Positions 45,742 through 54,556 of a DNA stretch of 64,000 nt are shown one piece after another. Numbering within the stretch: the stretch's first letter is position 1; the number at the start of each line of letters is the position of its first letter. The notes under the pieces were generated by a model. The model was given only the letters and a program-made list of their open reading frames with translations, ran no database searches and was not told the DNA's origin. Made by a program: the position numbers and the translations under genes. Source of the stretch: Geothrix fuzhouensis (GTDB lineage: Bacteria > Acidobacteriota > Holophagae > Holophagales > Holophagaceae); contig NZ_JANHMQ010000005.1 in assembly GCF_024609325.1 (NCBI RefSeq), positions 62,001-126,000 of the forward strand, in the 5' to 3' direction.

Positions 45742-45832
45742 AGAGCATTAACCAACCTTGAGATTCCTGGGAATGGGCGTTAGACTTGAAATTCAATTCG
45801 GCCATGGCAACCCCCCTCGGGTGCCAAGACTG

Positions 45833-45856
45833 GGTGGGTTCGGCCCACCTTTTTTG
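45833..45856 (+). terminator. Attenuator-like terminator in rimP leader
   Basis: GGTGGG / CCCACC stem (45833-45838, 45844-45849) with TTCGG loop, followed by TTTTTTGTTG. It lies about 20 bp before the rimP start, so it should terminate a share of transcripts entering the operon. Feedback through NusA is known for this operon in other bacteria; here it is inferred. Confidence 0.8.
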
Positions 45857-45875
45857 TTGTTAACTCGGAGTCTCC

Positions 45876-46445
45876 TTGGATCTGAAGAAAGCGCAGCCCC
45901 CCCTTGAGCGTCAGCTGGCCCTGCTGGGCTTCGAGCTGGTGCACCTGGAGCTCGTCCGCGAGGGCCGGGACGAGATGCTGCGCCTCTACATCGACCATCT
46001 GGATGCCGAGGCCAGCGGCCGCAAGATCACCCTGGACGACTGCACTTCCGCCAACGAAGGCCTGTTGCTGTGGATGGACGTGGAATTCCCCGATCTGCGG
46101 GAGAAGCTCGGCGTCGAGATCAGCAGCCCAGGCATGGAGCGCCCCCTGGTGAAGGCCGATCACTTCCGCCGTTTCGCGGGCCGGCTCTGCCGCGTGCAGA
46201 CCGCCGCCCCCATCAACGGCCAGAAGCGCTTCAAGGGCTGGATCGGCCCCGTGGCGGACGGCAACGTCACCCTCGAAGAAGACGGCGTCCTCAAGGTCAT
46301 CCCCATCGAAGGCATCCAGAAGGCCCGGCTGGCGCCGTTCGACGAAGAGAAAACCCCGCGGCCCAAGCATTTGACGGCCCGATTCACCGAAGTACCTGAT
46401 GCCGATGGCGTAGAGACAAGCGTCGTCGAGGACGAGGAGGCCTGA
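45876..46445 (+). CDS. rimP: Ribosome maturation factor RimP
   Basis: 189 residues acting in 30S assembly. Signatures are FELVHLELVREGRDEMLRLY, ITLDDCTSANEGL and EISSPGMERPL. It starts with TTG at 45876 behind CTCGGAG; no ATG or GTG fits. The Glu/Asp-rich C-terminus (VVEDEEA) is longer than in E. coli. nusA begins one base after the stop codon, consistent with the conserved rimP-nusA-infB operon. Confidence 0.96.
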   Translation: MDLKKAQPPLERQLALLGFELVHLELVREGRDEMLRLYIDHLDAEASGRKITLDDCTSANEGLLLWMDVEFPDLREKLGVEISSPGMERPLVKADHFRRFAGRLCRVQTAAPINGQKRFKGWIGPVADGNVTLEEDGVLKVIPIEGIQKARLAPFDEEKTPRPKHLTARFTEVPDADGVETSVVEDEEA

Positions 46446-46446
46446 G

Positions 46447-47775
46447 ATGGCGAATGTGGCAACGACCTTTTTCGACAGCGTGAAGATGATCGCCGCTGAA
46501 AAGGGCATCCCCGAGGAAGACGTCTTCGCGGCGGTCGAGGAAGCCCTGGCCAAGGCCGCGGACAAGTACTTCAATGCCCAGGATTTCTACGGCAACTTCC
46601 AGGCCCAGATGGACCGGGAGACGGGCGAGTTTCACGTCTACGCCCTGAAGCAGGTCGTGGCCGAAGTCGAAGAAGAGGATCTCGAGATCAGCCTGGCCGA
46701 GGCTCAGACCCTGAACCCCGACGCGGCAGAGGGCGACACCCTCTGGCTACCCCAGGACACCAGCCAGCTTGGCCGCATCGCCGCCCAGGCCGCCAAGCAG
46801 GTGCTCGTGCAGAAGGTCCGCGAGGCCGAGCGCGAGCGCATCTTCACGGAGTTCGCCGACCGCATCGGCGAGGTGGTGGTGGCCGAAGTGAAGCGCTTCG
46901 AGAAGAGCGCCATCATCCTGGAGATCGACCGTGTGGAAGCCATGCTGCGCCGCAGCGAGGCGCTGCGCGGCGACCGCTTCGACAAGGGCCAGCGCATCAA
47001 GGTCGTCATCGTGAGTGTCGACCGCAGCGCCAAGGACCCCCAGGTGCAGGTCAGCCGCACCGATCCGCGGCTGCTCATCAAGCTCTTCGAAAATGAAGTG
47101 CCCGAGATCCATGACGGCACCGTGGTCATCCGCAACTGCGTCCGCGAAGCCGGCGACCGCGCCAAGGTGGCCGTCCACAGCCTCGATCCCGACGTGGATC
47201 CCGTGGGCGCCTGTGTGGGCCTCAAGGGCAGCCGCGTGCAGGCCATCATCCGCGAGCTGAAGAACGAGAAGATCGACATCGTCCGCTACTCCGACGACCC
47301 TGCCCAGTTCATCGCCAACGCCCTGAATCCCGCCAAGGCCATCCGGGTGAACCTGGGTGACCCCGAGAGCCGCCGGGTCGAGGTGGTGGTGGACGACGAA
47401 CAGCTCAGCGTCGCCATCGGCAAGCGGGGCCAGAACGTCCGCCTGGCCGCCAAGCTCACGGGCTGGAACATCGATGTCCGCAGCGAGGCCGACAAGCGCC
47501 GCGAGGCCGAGGTCGCCATGGGCCTGGCCCTGCCTGAGATCGACGCCGAGGCGGCCCCTGCCGTCGAGGCCGCCGCGCCTGCTTCCACCCTGCTCGACGA
47601 GATCCAGGTCGAGGGGTTGGATGCCGCCCTCGTGGACCGACTCGCCGCCGCGGGCTTCTCCGATGTCAAATCCCTTTACACTGTCACTGCCGAGCAGCTC
47701 ATGCAGGTGGATGGCATGGATCAGGATCTGGCCTTCCGTCTCATCGATGCCGTGCAGGCTCATTTCGGGGAGTAG
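46447..47775 (+). CDS. nusA: Transcription factor NusA
   Basis: 442 residues. Domains in order are the NusA N-terminal domain (about 1-125), S1 (about 135-205), two KH domains (about 210-350, GACVGLKGSRVQAI and VAIGKRGQNVRLA) and a helix-hairpin-helix segment at the C-terminus (LLDEIQVEGLDAALVDRL). It controls pausing, termination and antitermination and, in other bacteria, its own operon through the leader. It lacks the two E. coli-type acidic repeats, which is common outside gammaproteobacteria. Confidence 0.97.
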   Translation: MANVATTFFDSVKMIAAEKGIPEEDVFAAVEEALAKAADKYFNAQDFYGNFQAQMDRETGEFHVYALKQVVAEVEEEDLEISLAEAQTLNPDAAEGDTLWLPQDTSQLGRIAAQAAKQVLVQKVREAERERIFTEFADRIGEVVVAEVKRFEKSAIILEIDRVEAMLRRSEALRGDRFDKGQRIKVVIVSVDRSAKDPQVQVSRTDPRLLIKLFENEVPEIHDGTVVIRNCVREAGDRAKVAVHSLDPDVDPVGACVGLKGSRVQAIIRELKNEKIDIVRYSDDPAQFIANALNPAKAIRVNLGDPESRRVEVVVDDEQLSVAIGKRGQNVRLAAKLTGWNIDVRSEADKRREAEVAMGLALPEIDAEAAPAVEAAAPASTLLDEIQVEGLDAALVDRLAAAGFSDVKSLYTVTAEQLMQVDGMDQDLAFRLIDAVQAHFGE

Positions 47776-47832
47776 GCTGTAGTCCTGCAGCCCTTCCCGT
47801 TTCCCACCCCCAGGCCGAGGTAATCCGCTTAC

Positions 47833-50800
47833 ATGCTGCGTATCAACCAACTCGCCAAAGAGCTCGGAGTCGCCAATCAGGAGGTCATCGAGGCCTGCGA
47901 GAAGCGTCTGGGCCTCCAAGGGAAGAGCCATAGCTCCAACCTCACCGATGACCAGGCGGACCAGCTGCGCCGGACCTTCCAGGGCAAGCACAAGGGAGAG
48001 AGCGATGCTCCGCCCCTCGCGCTGCACAAGCCCTCCGCTGCCGTGAGGGTGGTGAAGGCCCCCAATCAGCCGGCCCCCCCGCCGGTCAAGGCCGAGGTCC
48101 AACCCGTGCCTGAGGCGCCCAAGCCGGCCCCGGCCGTATTGGTGAAGAAGGCCGAGCCCCGACCCGAGCCCCAGCCGGAAGCCGAGGCACCTGCACCTTC
48201 CGCCGCGACCCCCCACGCGAAGGCCGCCGAGCCCGCTCAGGGCGCGGTCGCCACGCCCGTCGCCGCGCCGGCCCCTGAAGGCGGAGCTGTCGCGCCGACC
48301 AAGGCCCCGGCGCCCGCCGAGCCCGCTCAGGAGACTTTCTCCCGCCTGAAGGTGTCCACGGGCGCCGCCCCTGCCCCCCGGGAAGAGAAGCCGGCCCGCT
48401 ACATCCAGCTGCCCCCGGCCCGTCCCACGGGCGGCCAGGCATCCCAGCGCCCGCCCCAGACCTCCGGCCCCGGCCAGACCTCCGGTTCCGGTCCCCGCCC
48501 CGAAGCAGGCGCCCGTCCCATCGTCCAGCGCCCCGGCCAGGCCCCTTCGCCCGGCAGCGTGCAGCGCTCCGGCATGCCCCAGAAGGAGAAGGCCGTTCTC
48601 CAGATGGCCACCAATACCGGTCGGGGTGAGGTGCGCCATGAGGCCCCCGTGCCGATCTCCCCCAGCCGGCGGCCGTACATCCCGCCCGCCATCACGGAGA
48701 TGAGGCCCGACCAGGGCTTCAGCCGCATCAAGACCTCGGACACCCCGGCCCCTGCGCCGCGGTCCACAGAACCCGCCCGCTACATCCAGCTGCCTCCGCC
48801 CCGTCCCGTGGGCGGGGTCCGGCCCAGCGGCCCCGGCACGCGCCCCAGCGGCCCTGGCGGACGCCCCGGCGGTCCCGGCATGGGTTCCCGCCCCGGCGGC
48901 CCCGGTGGACGCCCTGGTGGTCCCGGTCGCCCTGGCATGGGTTCCCGTCCCGGTGGCCCCGGCCGCGGCCCGTCCATCCCCGCGACCGGCCCCATCGATC
49001 CCAACAGCCAGAAGGGCCCCGGTCGTGGCGCCCATGTGGGTGGCAAGAAGAAGAAGGGCGGCTACGTCCGGAGCAAGGAGGAGGAACTCGACCTCAAGCT
49101 CCGCCAGCCCCGGTCCCGCGCTCAGCAGGTGGCCAGCGAATACATCGAAGAGGAAATCGGCATCGTCATGCTCTCCGAGGGCGTGACGGTCAAGGAACTC
49201 GCCGAGAAGTGCAACCGGCCCGCCAAGGATGTCGTGGCCAAGCTGCTGCATCGCGGCGTCTTCGCCACCATCAACCAGCCCCTCGATACCGAGATGGCCA
49301 AGGACATCGCCCGCGAGTTCGGCTTCCTGGCCGACATCGTCTCCTTCGAGGAGGATGTCCAGATCGCCTCCGACGAATCCGGTGACGTGCAGGGCGAGAA
49401 GCTGCCCCGTCCCCCCGTGGTCACCATCATGGGCCACGTCGACCACGGCAAGACCTCGCTGCTGGACGCCATCCGCAAGACCAAGGTGGCGGCGGGCGAG
49501 GCAGGCGGCATCACGCAGCACGTGGGCGCCTACCACGTGAACGTGAAGGACCCGAACACCGGCGAGATGCGCAAAGTGGTCTTCCTGGATACGCCTGGCC
49601 ACGAAGCCTTCACCAAGATGCGTGCCCGGGGCGCCAAGGTCACAGACATCGCTGTCTTGGTAGTGGCTGCCGATGACGGCGTCATGCCTCAGACCGTGGA
49701 ATCCATCAACCACGCCAAGGCCGCGGATGTGCCCCTCGTCGTCGCCATCAACAAGATCGACAAGCCCGGCGCCAATCCCGACAAGGTCCAGCAGGGCCTG
49801 CTCCAGCACAGCGTCCAGACCGAGGCCTACGGTGGCGATGTGCCCGCCGTCCTCGTCAGCGCCAAGACCCAGCAAGGCCTCGACGAACTGCTTGAGACCC
49901 TGCTCCTCGTGGCAGATCTGAAGGAACTGAAGGCCGTCTACGACTGCCCCGCCGCCGGGTCCATCATCGAAGGCCGCCTCGACCGGGGCCGCGGCCCCGT
50001 GGCCACGGTGCTGGTGCAGCGCGGCACGCTCAAGGCCGGTGACATCTTCGTGGCCGGCGCCACCATGGGCCGCGTCCGCGCCATGTTCGACTATTTGGGC
50101 CAGCGCGTCACCGAGGCCGAGCCATCCACCGCTGTGCAGATCCTCGGTTTCGAGGAAGTGCCCAGCGCCGGCGACAACTTCCAGGTGGTGGAGGACGAGG
50201 GCAAGGCCCGCACCATCGTCTCCTTCCGCCAGGAGAAGGCCAAGCTGGCCGCGCAGCAGAAACAGCGCGCCACGCTGGAAACCCTGTTCAGCACCCTCAA
50301 GGACGGCCAGGTCAAGGAACTGCCCCTCATCATCAAGGCGGACACCCAGGGCTCGGTGGAATCGCTGGTGGGCCAGCTGGAGCGGTTGAGCACTGAAAAA
50401 GTGAGAGTGCGCATCATCCACAGCGCCGCCGGCACCGTCACCGAGAACGACGTGCTCCTCGCCGAAGCTTCCAAGGCCACCATCATCGGCTTCCAGACCC
50501 GGGCCGAGAAGAAGACCGAGGAGCTCGCCCGCGAAGAGGGTGTGGATCTGCGCTTCCACGACATCATCTACAAGATCACGGAAGAGATTGAGCAGGCCAT
50601 GGTCGGCATGCTCGATGCCACGGAGAAGGAAACCGTCCACGGCCAAGCCGAGATTCGCCAGCTCTTCAAGATCGGCAAGACTGTCATCGCCGGTTCCTTC
50701 GTCACCGAAGGCAAGGTCCAGAAATCGAACAAGGTCCGCGTGAAGCGTGGCGAGGAAGTCCTCTTCGAGGGCGGCATCAAGAACCTCAAGCGCTTCAAGG

Positions 50801-50928
50801 AGGACGTGACCGAGGTGAAGAACGGCCTCGACTGCGGCATCTCCCTCGACGGCTTCGACGAGCTGAAGGAAGGGGACATCCTCGAGTTCTTCAGCAAGGA
50901 GAAGGTCATCGCCACGTCCCTGAGTTGA
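47833..50928 (+). CDS. infB: Translation initiation factor IF-2
   Basis: 1031 residues. An N-terminal IF2_N-like domain ([18 protein letters not shown]) is followed by a 400-residue low-complexity linker, a second IF2_N (about 440), the G domain (from residue 534, [14 protein letters not shown], then DTPGHEAF and NKIDKPG) and domains II-IV. The linker contains a Gly/Pro/Arg stretch (about 330-385) and two copies of a 33-residue motif starting FSR(L/I)K and containing PARYIQLPP (residues 169 and 296; 23 of 33 identical). It is the last gene of the operon and is followed by a terminator. Confidence 0.98.
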   Translation: MLRINQLAKELGVANQEVIEACEKRLGLQGKSHSSNLTDDQADQLRRTFQGKHKGESDAPPLALHKPSAAVRVVKAPNQPAPPPVKAEVQPVPEAPKPAPAVLVKKAEPRPEPQPEAEAPAPSAATPHAKAAEPAQGAVATPVAAPAPEGGAVAPTKAPAPAEPAQETFSRLKVSTGAAPAPREEKPARYIQLPPARPTGGQASQRPPQTSGPGQTSGSGPRPEAGARPIVQRPGQAPSPGSVQRSGMPQKEKAVLQMATNTGRGEVRHEAPVPISPSRRPYIPPAITEMRPDQGFSRIKTSDTPAPAPRSTEPARYIQLPPPRPVGGVRPSGPGTRPSGPGGRPGGPGMGSRPGGPGGRPGGPGRPGMGSRPGGPGRGPSIPATGPIDPNSQKGPGRGAHVGGKKKKGGYVRSKEEELDLKLRQPRSRAQQVASEYIEEEIGIVMLSEGVTVKELAEKCNRPAKDVVAKLLHRGVFATINQPLDTEMAKDIAREFGFLADIVSFEEDVQIASDESGDVQGEKLPRPPVVTIMGHVDHGKTSLLDAIRKTKVAAGEAGGITQHVGAYHVNVKDPNTGEMRKVVFLDTPGHEAFTKMRARGAKVTDIAVLVVAADDGVMPQTVESINHAKAADVPLVVAINKIDKPGANPDKVQQGLLQHSVQTEAYGGDVPAVLVSAKTQQGLDELLETLLLVADLKELKAVYDCPAAGSIIEGRLDRGRGPVATVLVQRGTLKAGDIFVAGATMGRVRAMFDYLGQRVTEAEPSTAVQILGFEEVPSAGDNFQVVEDEGKARTIVSFRQEKAKLAAQQKQRATLETLFSTLKDGQVKELPLIIKADTQGSVESLVGQLERLSTEKVRVRIIHSAAGTVTENDVLLAEASKATIIGFQTRAEKKTEELAREEGVDLRFHDIIYKITEEIEQAMVGMLDATEKETVHGQAEIRQLFKIGKTVIAGSFVTEGKVQKSNKVRVKRGEEVLFEGGIKNLKRFKEDVTEVKNGLDCGISLDGFDELKEGDILEFFSKEKVIATSLS

Positions 50929-50958
50929 TCCCAGCAGCCGCGCTCCGCGCGGTTATCG

Positions 50959-50986
50959 AAAGGGCCCGTGCAGCGGGCCCTTTTCA
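50959..50986 (+). terminator. Terminator after infB
   Basis: 10-bp stem AAAGGGCCCG / CGGGCCCTTT (50959-50968, 50974-50983), loop TGCAG, then a short T-run. The next ~60 bp are AT-rich and probably the hppD promoter region. Confidence 0.9.
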
Positions 50987-51109
50987 TTGACATCAATAAT
51001 CGACTCAATGGTATTTAAATGCTGAATTTGCTGAAGTAAACTTAAATCATGTGATCCTCGTCACGCACCCGGCGCCGCAGAATGATCGGCTGCCCTGCGT
51101 GAGGTGCCC

Positions 51110-52219
51110 ATGTCCGCTCCCAGCTTCGCCCTGACCGCTCCCACCCACAGACAGCCCGGCGGCAACCCCATGGGGTTGCAGCGCATCGACCACTTTCAGT
51201 TGACCGGCTCCGTCGAGCACCTGGAGCCTCTTTACCGCCGCCTGGGCTTCGCCCGCGTGGCCAGTGGCTCCCACACCTGGGGCCGACTGGTCCACCTGCG
51301 CCAGCAGCGCATGGATATCCTCATCTTCGAGGCCGTCGCCTCCCACCCCGCGGGCCATTACGCCCAGGCCCATGGTGAGGGCGTGTGCGCCCTCAATTTC
51401 CTCGTGGACGACCTCGACGTGGCCCTGGCCCAGGCCCGGACCCAGGGTGCCCATGTCTTACAGGAGCCGGAGTCCCACGACCTCGGTGGCGGCACGCTGC
51501 GCTTCGCCGCGATCCAAGGCGTGGGTGACGTCTGGAACTTCCTGGTGGAGCGGAAGGGCGAACTGTCCGCCTTCTGGCCCGGCCTTGCGCCCGACCCGGC
51601 CCCGGCCTTCTGCGACCCCGGCCTGGTACGCGTGGACCACCTCACCAACAACGTGGGCCCCGCCGAGATGGACGCCCTGGTGGCCTTCTACGAGCGCGTC
51701 TACGGCTTCGTCGTCACCCGCGAGTTCCACATTCGCGGCGCCCTGGGCACGGGGCTGGATTCCAAGGTCGTGCAGAGCGCGAACAACCAGGTGATCATCC
51801 CCATCAACCAGCCCACGGACGAGAAGAGCCAGGTGCAGGAATACGTCCAGCGGCACCGGGGCCAAGGCGTGCAGCACATCGCACTGTCCACCAACGACAT
51901 CTTCCACACCCTGCGCACCCTCCAGGACCAGGGGTTCCAGTTCCTCCGCGTGCCGGACACCTACTACGAGCTGCTGCCCGGGCGCATCGCGAAGGGCGGC
52001 TACACCGTGCAGGAGAGCCTCGGCGAGGCCAAGGAACTGGGCATCCAGATCGACGGCGACGAGACCGGCTACCTGCTTCAGATCTTCACCGAGGACCAGA
52101 TCGGGCCGCTGTTCTTCGAGATCATCCAGCGGCGGGGGAACATGGGCTTCGGCGAGGGCAACTTCCAGGCGCTGTATGATTCCATTGAGCTGGATCAAAA
52201 GAAGCGTGGCGTACTCTAA
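51110..52219 (+). CDS. hppD: 4-Hydroxyphenylpyruvate dioxygenase
   Basis: 369-residue Fe(II) enzyme converting 4-hydroxyphenylpyruvate to homogentisate in tyrosine catabolism. The iron ligands are His in LVRVDHLTNNV, His in GVQHIALSTNDI and Glu in LFFEIIQR. The C-terminal helix region is the usual gate (GFGEGNFQALYDSIE). The ATG at 51110 follows GAGGTG. Homogentisate dioxygenase and the rest of the pathway are not in the window. A strong terminator and a decayed copy of the gene's 3' end follow. Confidence 0.96.
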   Translation: MSAPSFALTAPTHRQPGGNPMGLQRIDHFQLTGSVEHLEPLYRRLGFARVASGSHTWGRLVHLRQQRMDILIFEAVASHPAGHYAQAHGEGVCALNFLVDDLDVALAQARTQGAHVLQEPESHDLGGGTLRFAAIQGVGDVWNFLVERKGELSAFWPGLAPDPAPAFCDPGLVRVDHLTNNVGPAEMDALVAFYERVYGFVVTREFHIRGALGTGLDSKVVQSANNQVIIPINQPTDEKSQVQEYVQRHRGQGVQHIALSTNDIFHTLRTLQDQGFQFLRVPDTYYELLPGRIAKGGYTVQESLGEAKELGIQIDGDETGYLLQIFTEDQIGPLFFEIIQRRGNMGFGEGNFQALYDSIELDQKKRGVL

Positions 52220-52238
52220 TGCCGCCCCGGTTCCCTCG

Positions 52239-52268
52239 AAAACGGGCCGCCCTGCGGCCCGTTTTCAT
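52239..52268 (+). terminator. Terminator after hppD
   Basis: 12-bp perfect stem AAAACGGGCCGC / GCGGCCCGTTTT (52239-52250, 52254-52265) with a CCT loop. Confidence 0.92.
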
Positions 52269-52317
52269 GCGCTCCCTATCGGAGGATCCCCCGGAGCCTC
52301 CGATGGCTGGTCGCCCC

Positions 52318-52490
52318 ATGGGCTTCGGCGAGGGCAACCTCCTCGCCCTTCGGGCTCAGACCTCTCCCAGAACGGTCCAGGCAATACCACGCCCCGTCAT
52401 CCCGGCAGGAGTGGTTCTCCACCCACCGTCGCTCTCCAGGCGCTGTATGACTCCATCGAGCTGGATCAGAAGAAGAGGGGCGTTCTCTAG
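52318..52490 (+). pseudogene. Decayed duplicate of hppD 3' end with 94-bp insertion
   Basis: 52318-52339 is identical to 52141-52162 of hppD (22 of 22). 52434-52490 matches 52163-52219 and encodes the same C-terminus (QALYDSIELDQ then KKRGVL and stop), with nearly all differences synonymous. Between the two lies 94 bp absent from hppD, which breaks the frame. The end overlaps the guaC stop codon on the other strand. The synonymous pattern implies this was once a functional second copy. Confidence 0.9.
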
Positions 52491-53500
52491 CGCAGCGTCT
52501 TGTGGGGCAGTCCCTCCACCCAGCCGGCGGGGGACACCTGCACGTAGTTGAGTTTCCGCTGGAGCTCGCGGATGGTGTTCGCGCCGGCATAGGTCAGGCC
52601 CGAGCGCAGGCCGCCCACGATGTCGGCGAGGATCTCGTCCTCGTCCTCGCGATAGAGAACCTCCGTGGCCACGCCTTCGGAGGTCTTCCAGCCGGTGAGC
52701 CCACCGAGGTGGTCGTCTGCCACCTCCTGGCTCGCCATGCCCCGGTACACCTTGCGGGTGGGCGTCCCCGCGGCATCCAGGAGCGGCTCGCCCGGCGTGG
52801 GGCGCGTGCCGGCGAGCATGCCGCCGATCATCACGAAGTCCGCGCCGAAAGCCAGGGCCTTCACGATGTCTCCCGGGGTGCGGATGCCTCCGTCGGCCAC
52901 GATGGAACGGTCCGCCCGGGCGCATTCCTTGATGGCGGTGAGCTGGGGTACGCCGAAGCCGGTCTTGATGCGGGTGGTGCAGACGCTGCCGGGGCCGATG
53001 CCCACCTTCACGATGTCGGCCTTCACGCTGGCCAGATAGTCCGCCCCGGCGTAGGTGGCCACATTCCCCGCCATGATGCATTCGTTGGGGAGGATCTCGC
53101 GCATGCGTTTGACCATCCGGCCGACGTACCGGGCGTGGCCATGGGCCACGTCCACGCAGAAGTACTGGGCCCCCGCATCCCGGAGGGCTTCCACCCGCTC
53201 CATCTCGGACTCGGCCGTGCCCACGGAGACGAAGGTGGGGAACCGGCAGCGCCGGAACATGGCGACGTTCTCCCCTACGGAGAGGAACCGGTGGAGGACC
53301 CCGATGCCGCCCCGTTCGCCGATGAAGTCGGCCATGGCCTCCTCGGTCACCGTATCCATATTCGCCGTCAGGACGGGCAGCTCCAGCCGGAGCTTCCCGG
53401 TCTTGTCGGTCATGCCGATGTCCACAGTCCGCCGCGACTCGTGGTGGTTGTAGGCCGGAATCAGAAGGACATCATCGAAGGTGATCGCAGGTTCGGGCAT
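52487..53500 (-). CDS. guaC: GMP reductase / IMP dehydrogenase-family enzyme without CBS domains
   Basis: 337 residues. The catalytic Cys loop is GIGPGSVCTTR, with phosphate-binding VADGGIRTPGD and GGMLAGT; the N-terminus is TFDDVLLIPAYNH. There is no CBS pair, and the length matches GMP reductase rather than the ~490-residue IMP dehydrogenase. Compact IMPDH-like enzymes exist, so GuaC is likely, not certain. I chose the ATG at 53500. Its 3' end overlaps the hppD remnant. Confidence 0.88.
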   Translation of the reverse strand: MPEPAITFDDVLLIPAYNHHESRRTVDIGMTDKTGKLRLELPVLTANMDTVTEEAMADFIGERGGIGVLHRFLSVGENVAMFRRCRFPTFVSVGTAESEMERVEALRDAGAQYFCVDVAHGHARYVGRMVKRMREILPNECIMAGNVATYAGADYLASVKADIVKVGIGPGSVCTTRIKTGFGVPQLTAIKECARADRSIVADGGIRTPGDIVKALAFGADFVMIGGMLAGTRPTPGEPLLDAAGTPTRKVYRGMASQEVADDHLGGLTGWKTSEGVATEVLYREDEDEILADIVGGLRSGLTYAGANTIRELQRKLNYVQVSPAGWVEGLPHKTLR

Positions 53501-53608
53501 GGGGCCCCCTTCCAGACGGGCCCAGCATACGTCCATCCTGCGGGGCCGGCCCGGGCAATCCCCGCAACCTCCCGCGCCACCGGCCCCAGGCTACGCTAAG
53601 GTAGTTCC

Positions 53609-54013
53609 ATGCGCTTTTTCCCTTCCCGCCAGCGCGGGTTCACCCTGATGGAACTCCTGGTCGTCATGACCATCCTGGCTCTCCTGGCCACGATCGGCCT
53701 GGTGGGCTACCGGTACAAGACGACCGTGGCCCGCGAGGCCGTCCTCAAGGAGAACCTCTTCCAGATCAACCACGCCCTTGAGCAGTATCGGGCGGACCGG
53801 GGCAAGTACCCTTCGAGCCTGGGGCCCCTCAGGGAGCTGGGCTACCTGCGGGACATCCCGTGGGATCCCATGACCCAGTCCCGGGATACCTGGCAGCTCG
53901 AAACAGAGCCCCCTGATCCCGATAATCCTGATGCCGAGCTGGGCGTATGGCGCGTTCGCAGTGGCTCTGCCGACAAGAGTCCCATCAATCAGATCCCCTA
54001 CAACGAGTGGTAG
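53609..54013 (+). CDS. Type II secretion/type IV pilus-like pseudopilin (GspG-like)
   Basis: 134 residues. The prepilin peptidase site is RQRG/FTLMELLVVMTILAL with the +5 Glu, then an amphipathic helix and a short C-terminal head (EQYRADRGKYPSSLGPL, GspG style). No other secretion genes are adjacent; it is an orphan pseudopilin. It ends 30 bp before the DUF4149-like gene on the same strand. Confidence 0.92.
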   Translation: MRFFPSRQRGFTLMELLVVMTILALLATIGLVGYRYKTTVAREAVLKENLFQINHALEQYRADRGKYPSSLGPLRELGYLRDIPWDPMTQSRDTWQLETEPPDPDNPDAELGVWRVRSGSADKSPINQIPYNEW

Positions 54014-54043
54014 AGCGGTCTTCAGCCTTCGATCCAGGAATCC

Positions 54044-54556
54044 ATGAGCCCCAGCACGCTTCGCCGTCTTGACCGCATCTCTGTAGCCCTCCTGCTGCTC
54101 TGGGCGGGAGCGGCCCTGGGTTTCGGGGTGTTCTCCGCACCGGTCTTCTTCCGGGAACTGCCCAGCCGGGATGTGGCGGGCCATATTGCCGGGTTGATCA
54201 TCGGCCGTCTCGACTGGGCGGCCTGGACGGCCTTCGGACTGGCAGGCCTCAGCTGGGGTGCCCGCTGGATGGCCGAACTGCAGGAAGAGCTCATCGGCCC
54301 CATCCGCCTCTGGAGCGCCGCCTGGCTGGTGGCCATGCTCATGTGCCTGGCGAGCACCTTCGTGGTGACGCCCAAGGTGCGGGCGATCCGCGCCAGGATC
54401 GGCGCGCCCATCGAGACCCTGGCGCCGGACCATGCCGACCGCGTGGCCTACAACAAGGCCCACGGCGTCAGCCGCAACCTCTTCTTCCTGCGCATCCTGC
54501 TGGCCCTGGGCCTCGCGGCCACCGTGGGGATGATGCCCCGGAAGGATCAGGAGTAG
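54044..54556 (+). CDS. DUF4149-family membrane protein
   Basis: 170 residues with four predicted helices (about 12-35, 50-70, 85-108 and 145-165) and the family-like FSAPVFFRELPSRDVAGHI segment. Function is unknown. Its 3' end overlaps that of hflX by 10 bp in convergent orientation. Confidence 0.8.
   Translation: MSPSTLRRLDRISVALLLLWAGAALGFGVFSAPVFFRELPSRDVAGHIAGLIIGRLDWAAWTAFGLAGLSWGARWMAELQEELIGPIRLWSAAWLVAMLMCLASTFVVTPKVRAIRARIGAPIETLAPDHADRVAYNKAHGVSRNLFFLRILLALGLAATVGMMPRKDQE

Noticed and set aside
45577-45875. tRNA gene in the rimP leader, as in some nusA operons
   Set aside because: Only simple hairpins are present; no cloverleaf, TTCGANNC arm or acceptor stem found.
46747-50646. 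1299-codon antisense ORF over nusA/infB
   Set aside because: Mirror frame of two conserved genes in high-GC DNA; low-complexity product with no recognisable domain.
54547-54556. 10-bp convergent overlap of hflX and the DUF4149 gene
   Set aside because: Short tail-to-tail overlaps are ordinary in compact genomes; both genes are intact.
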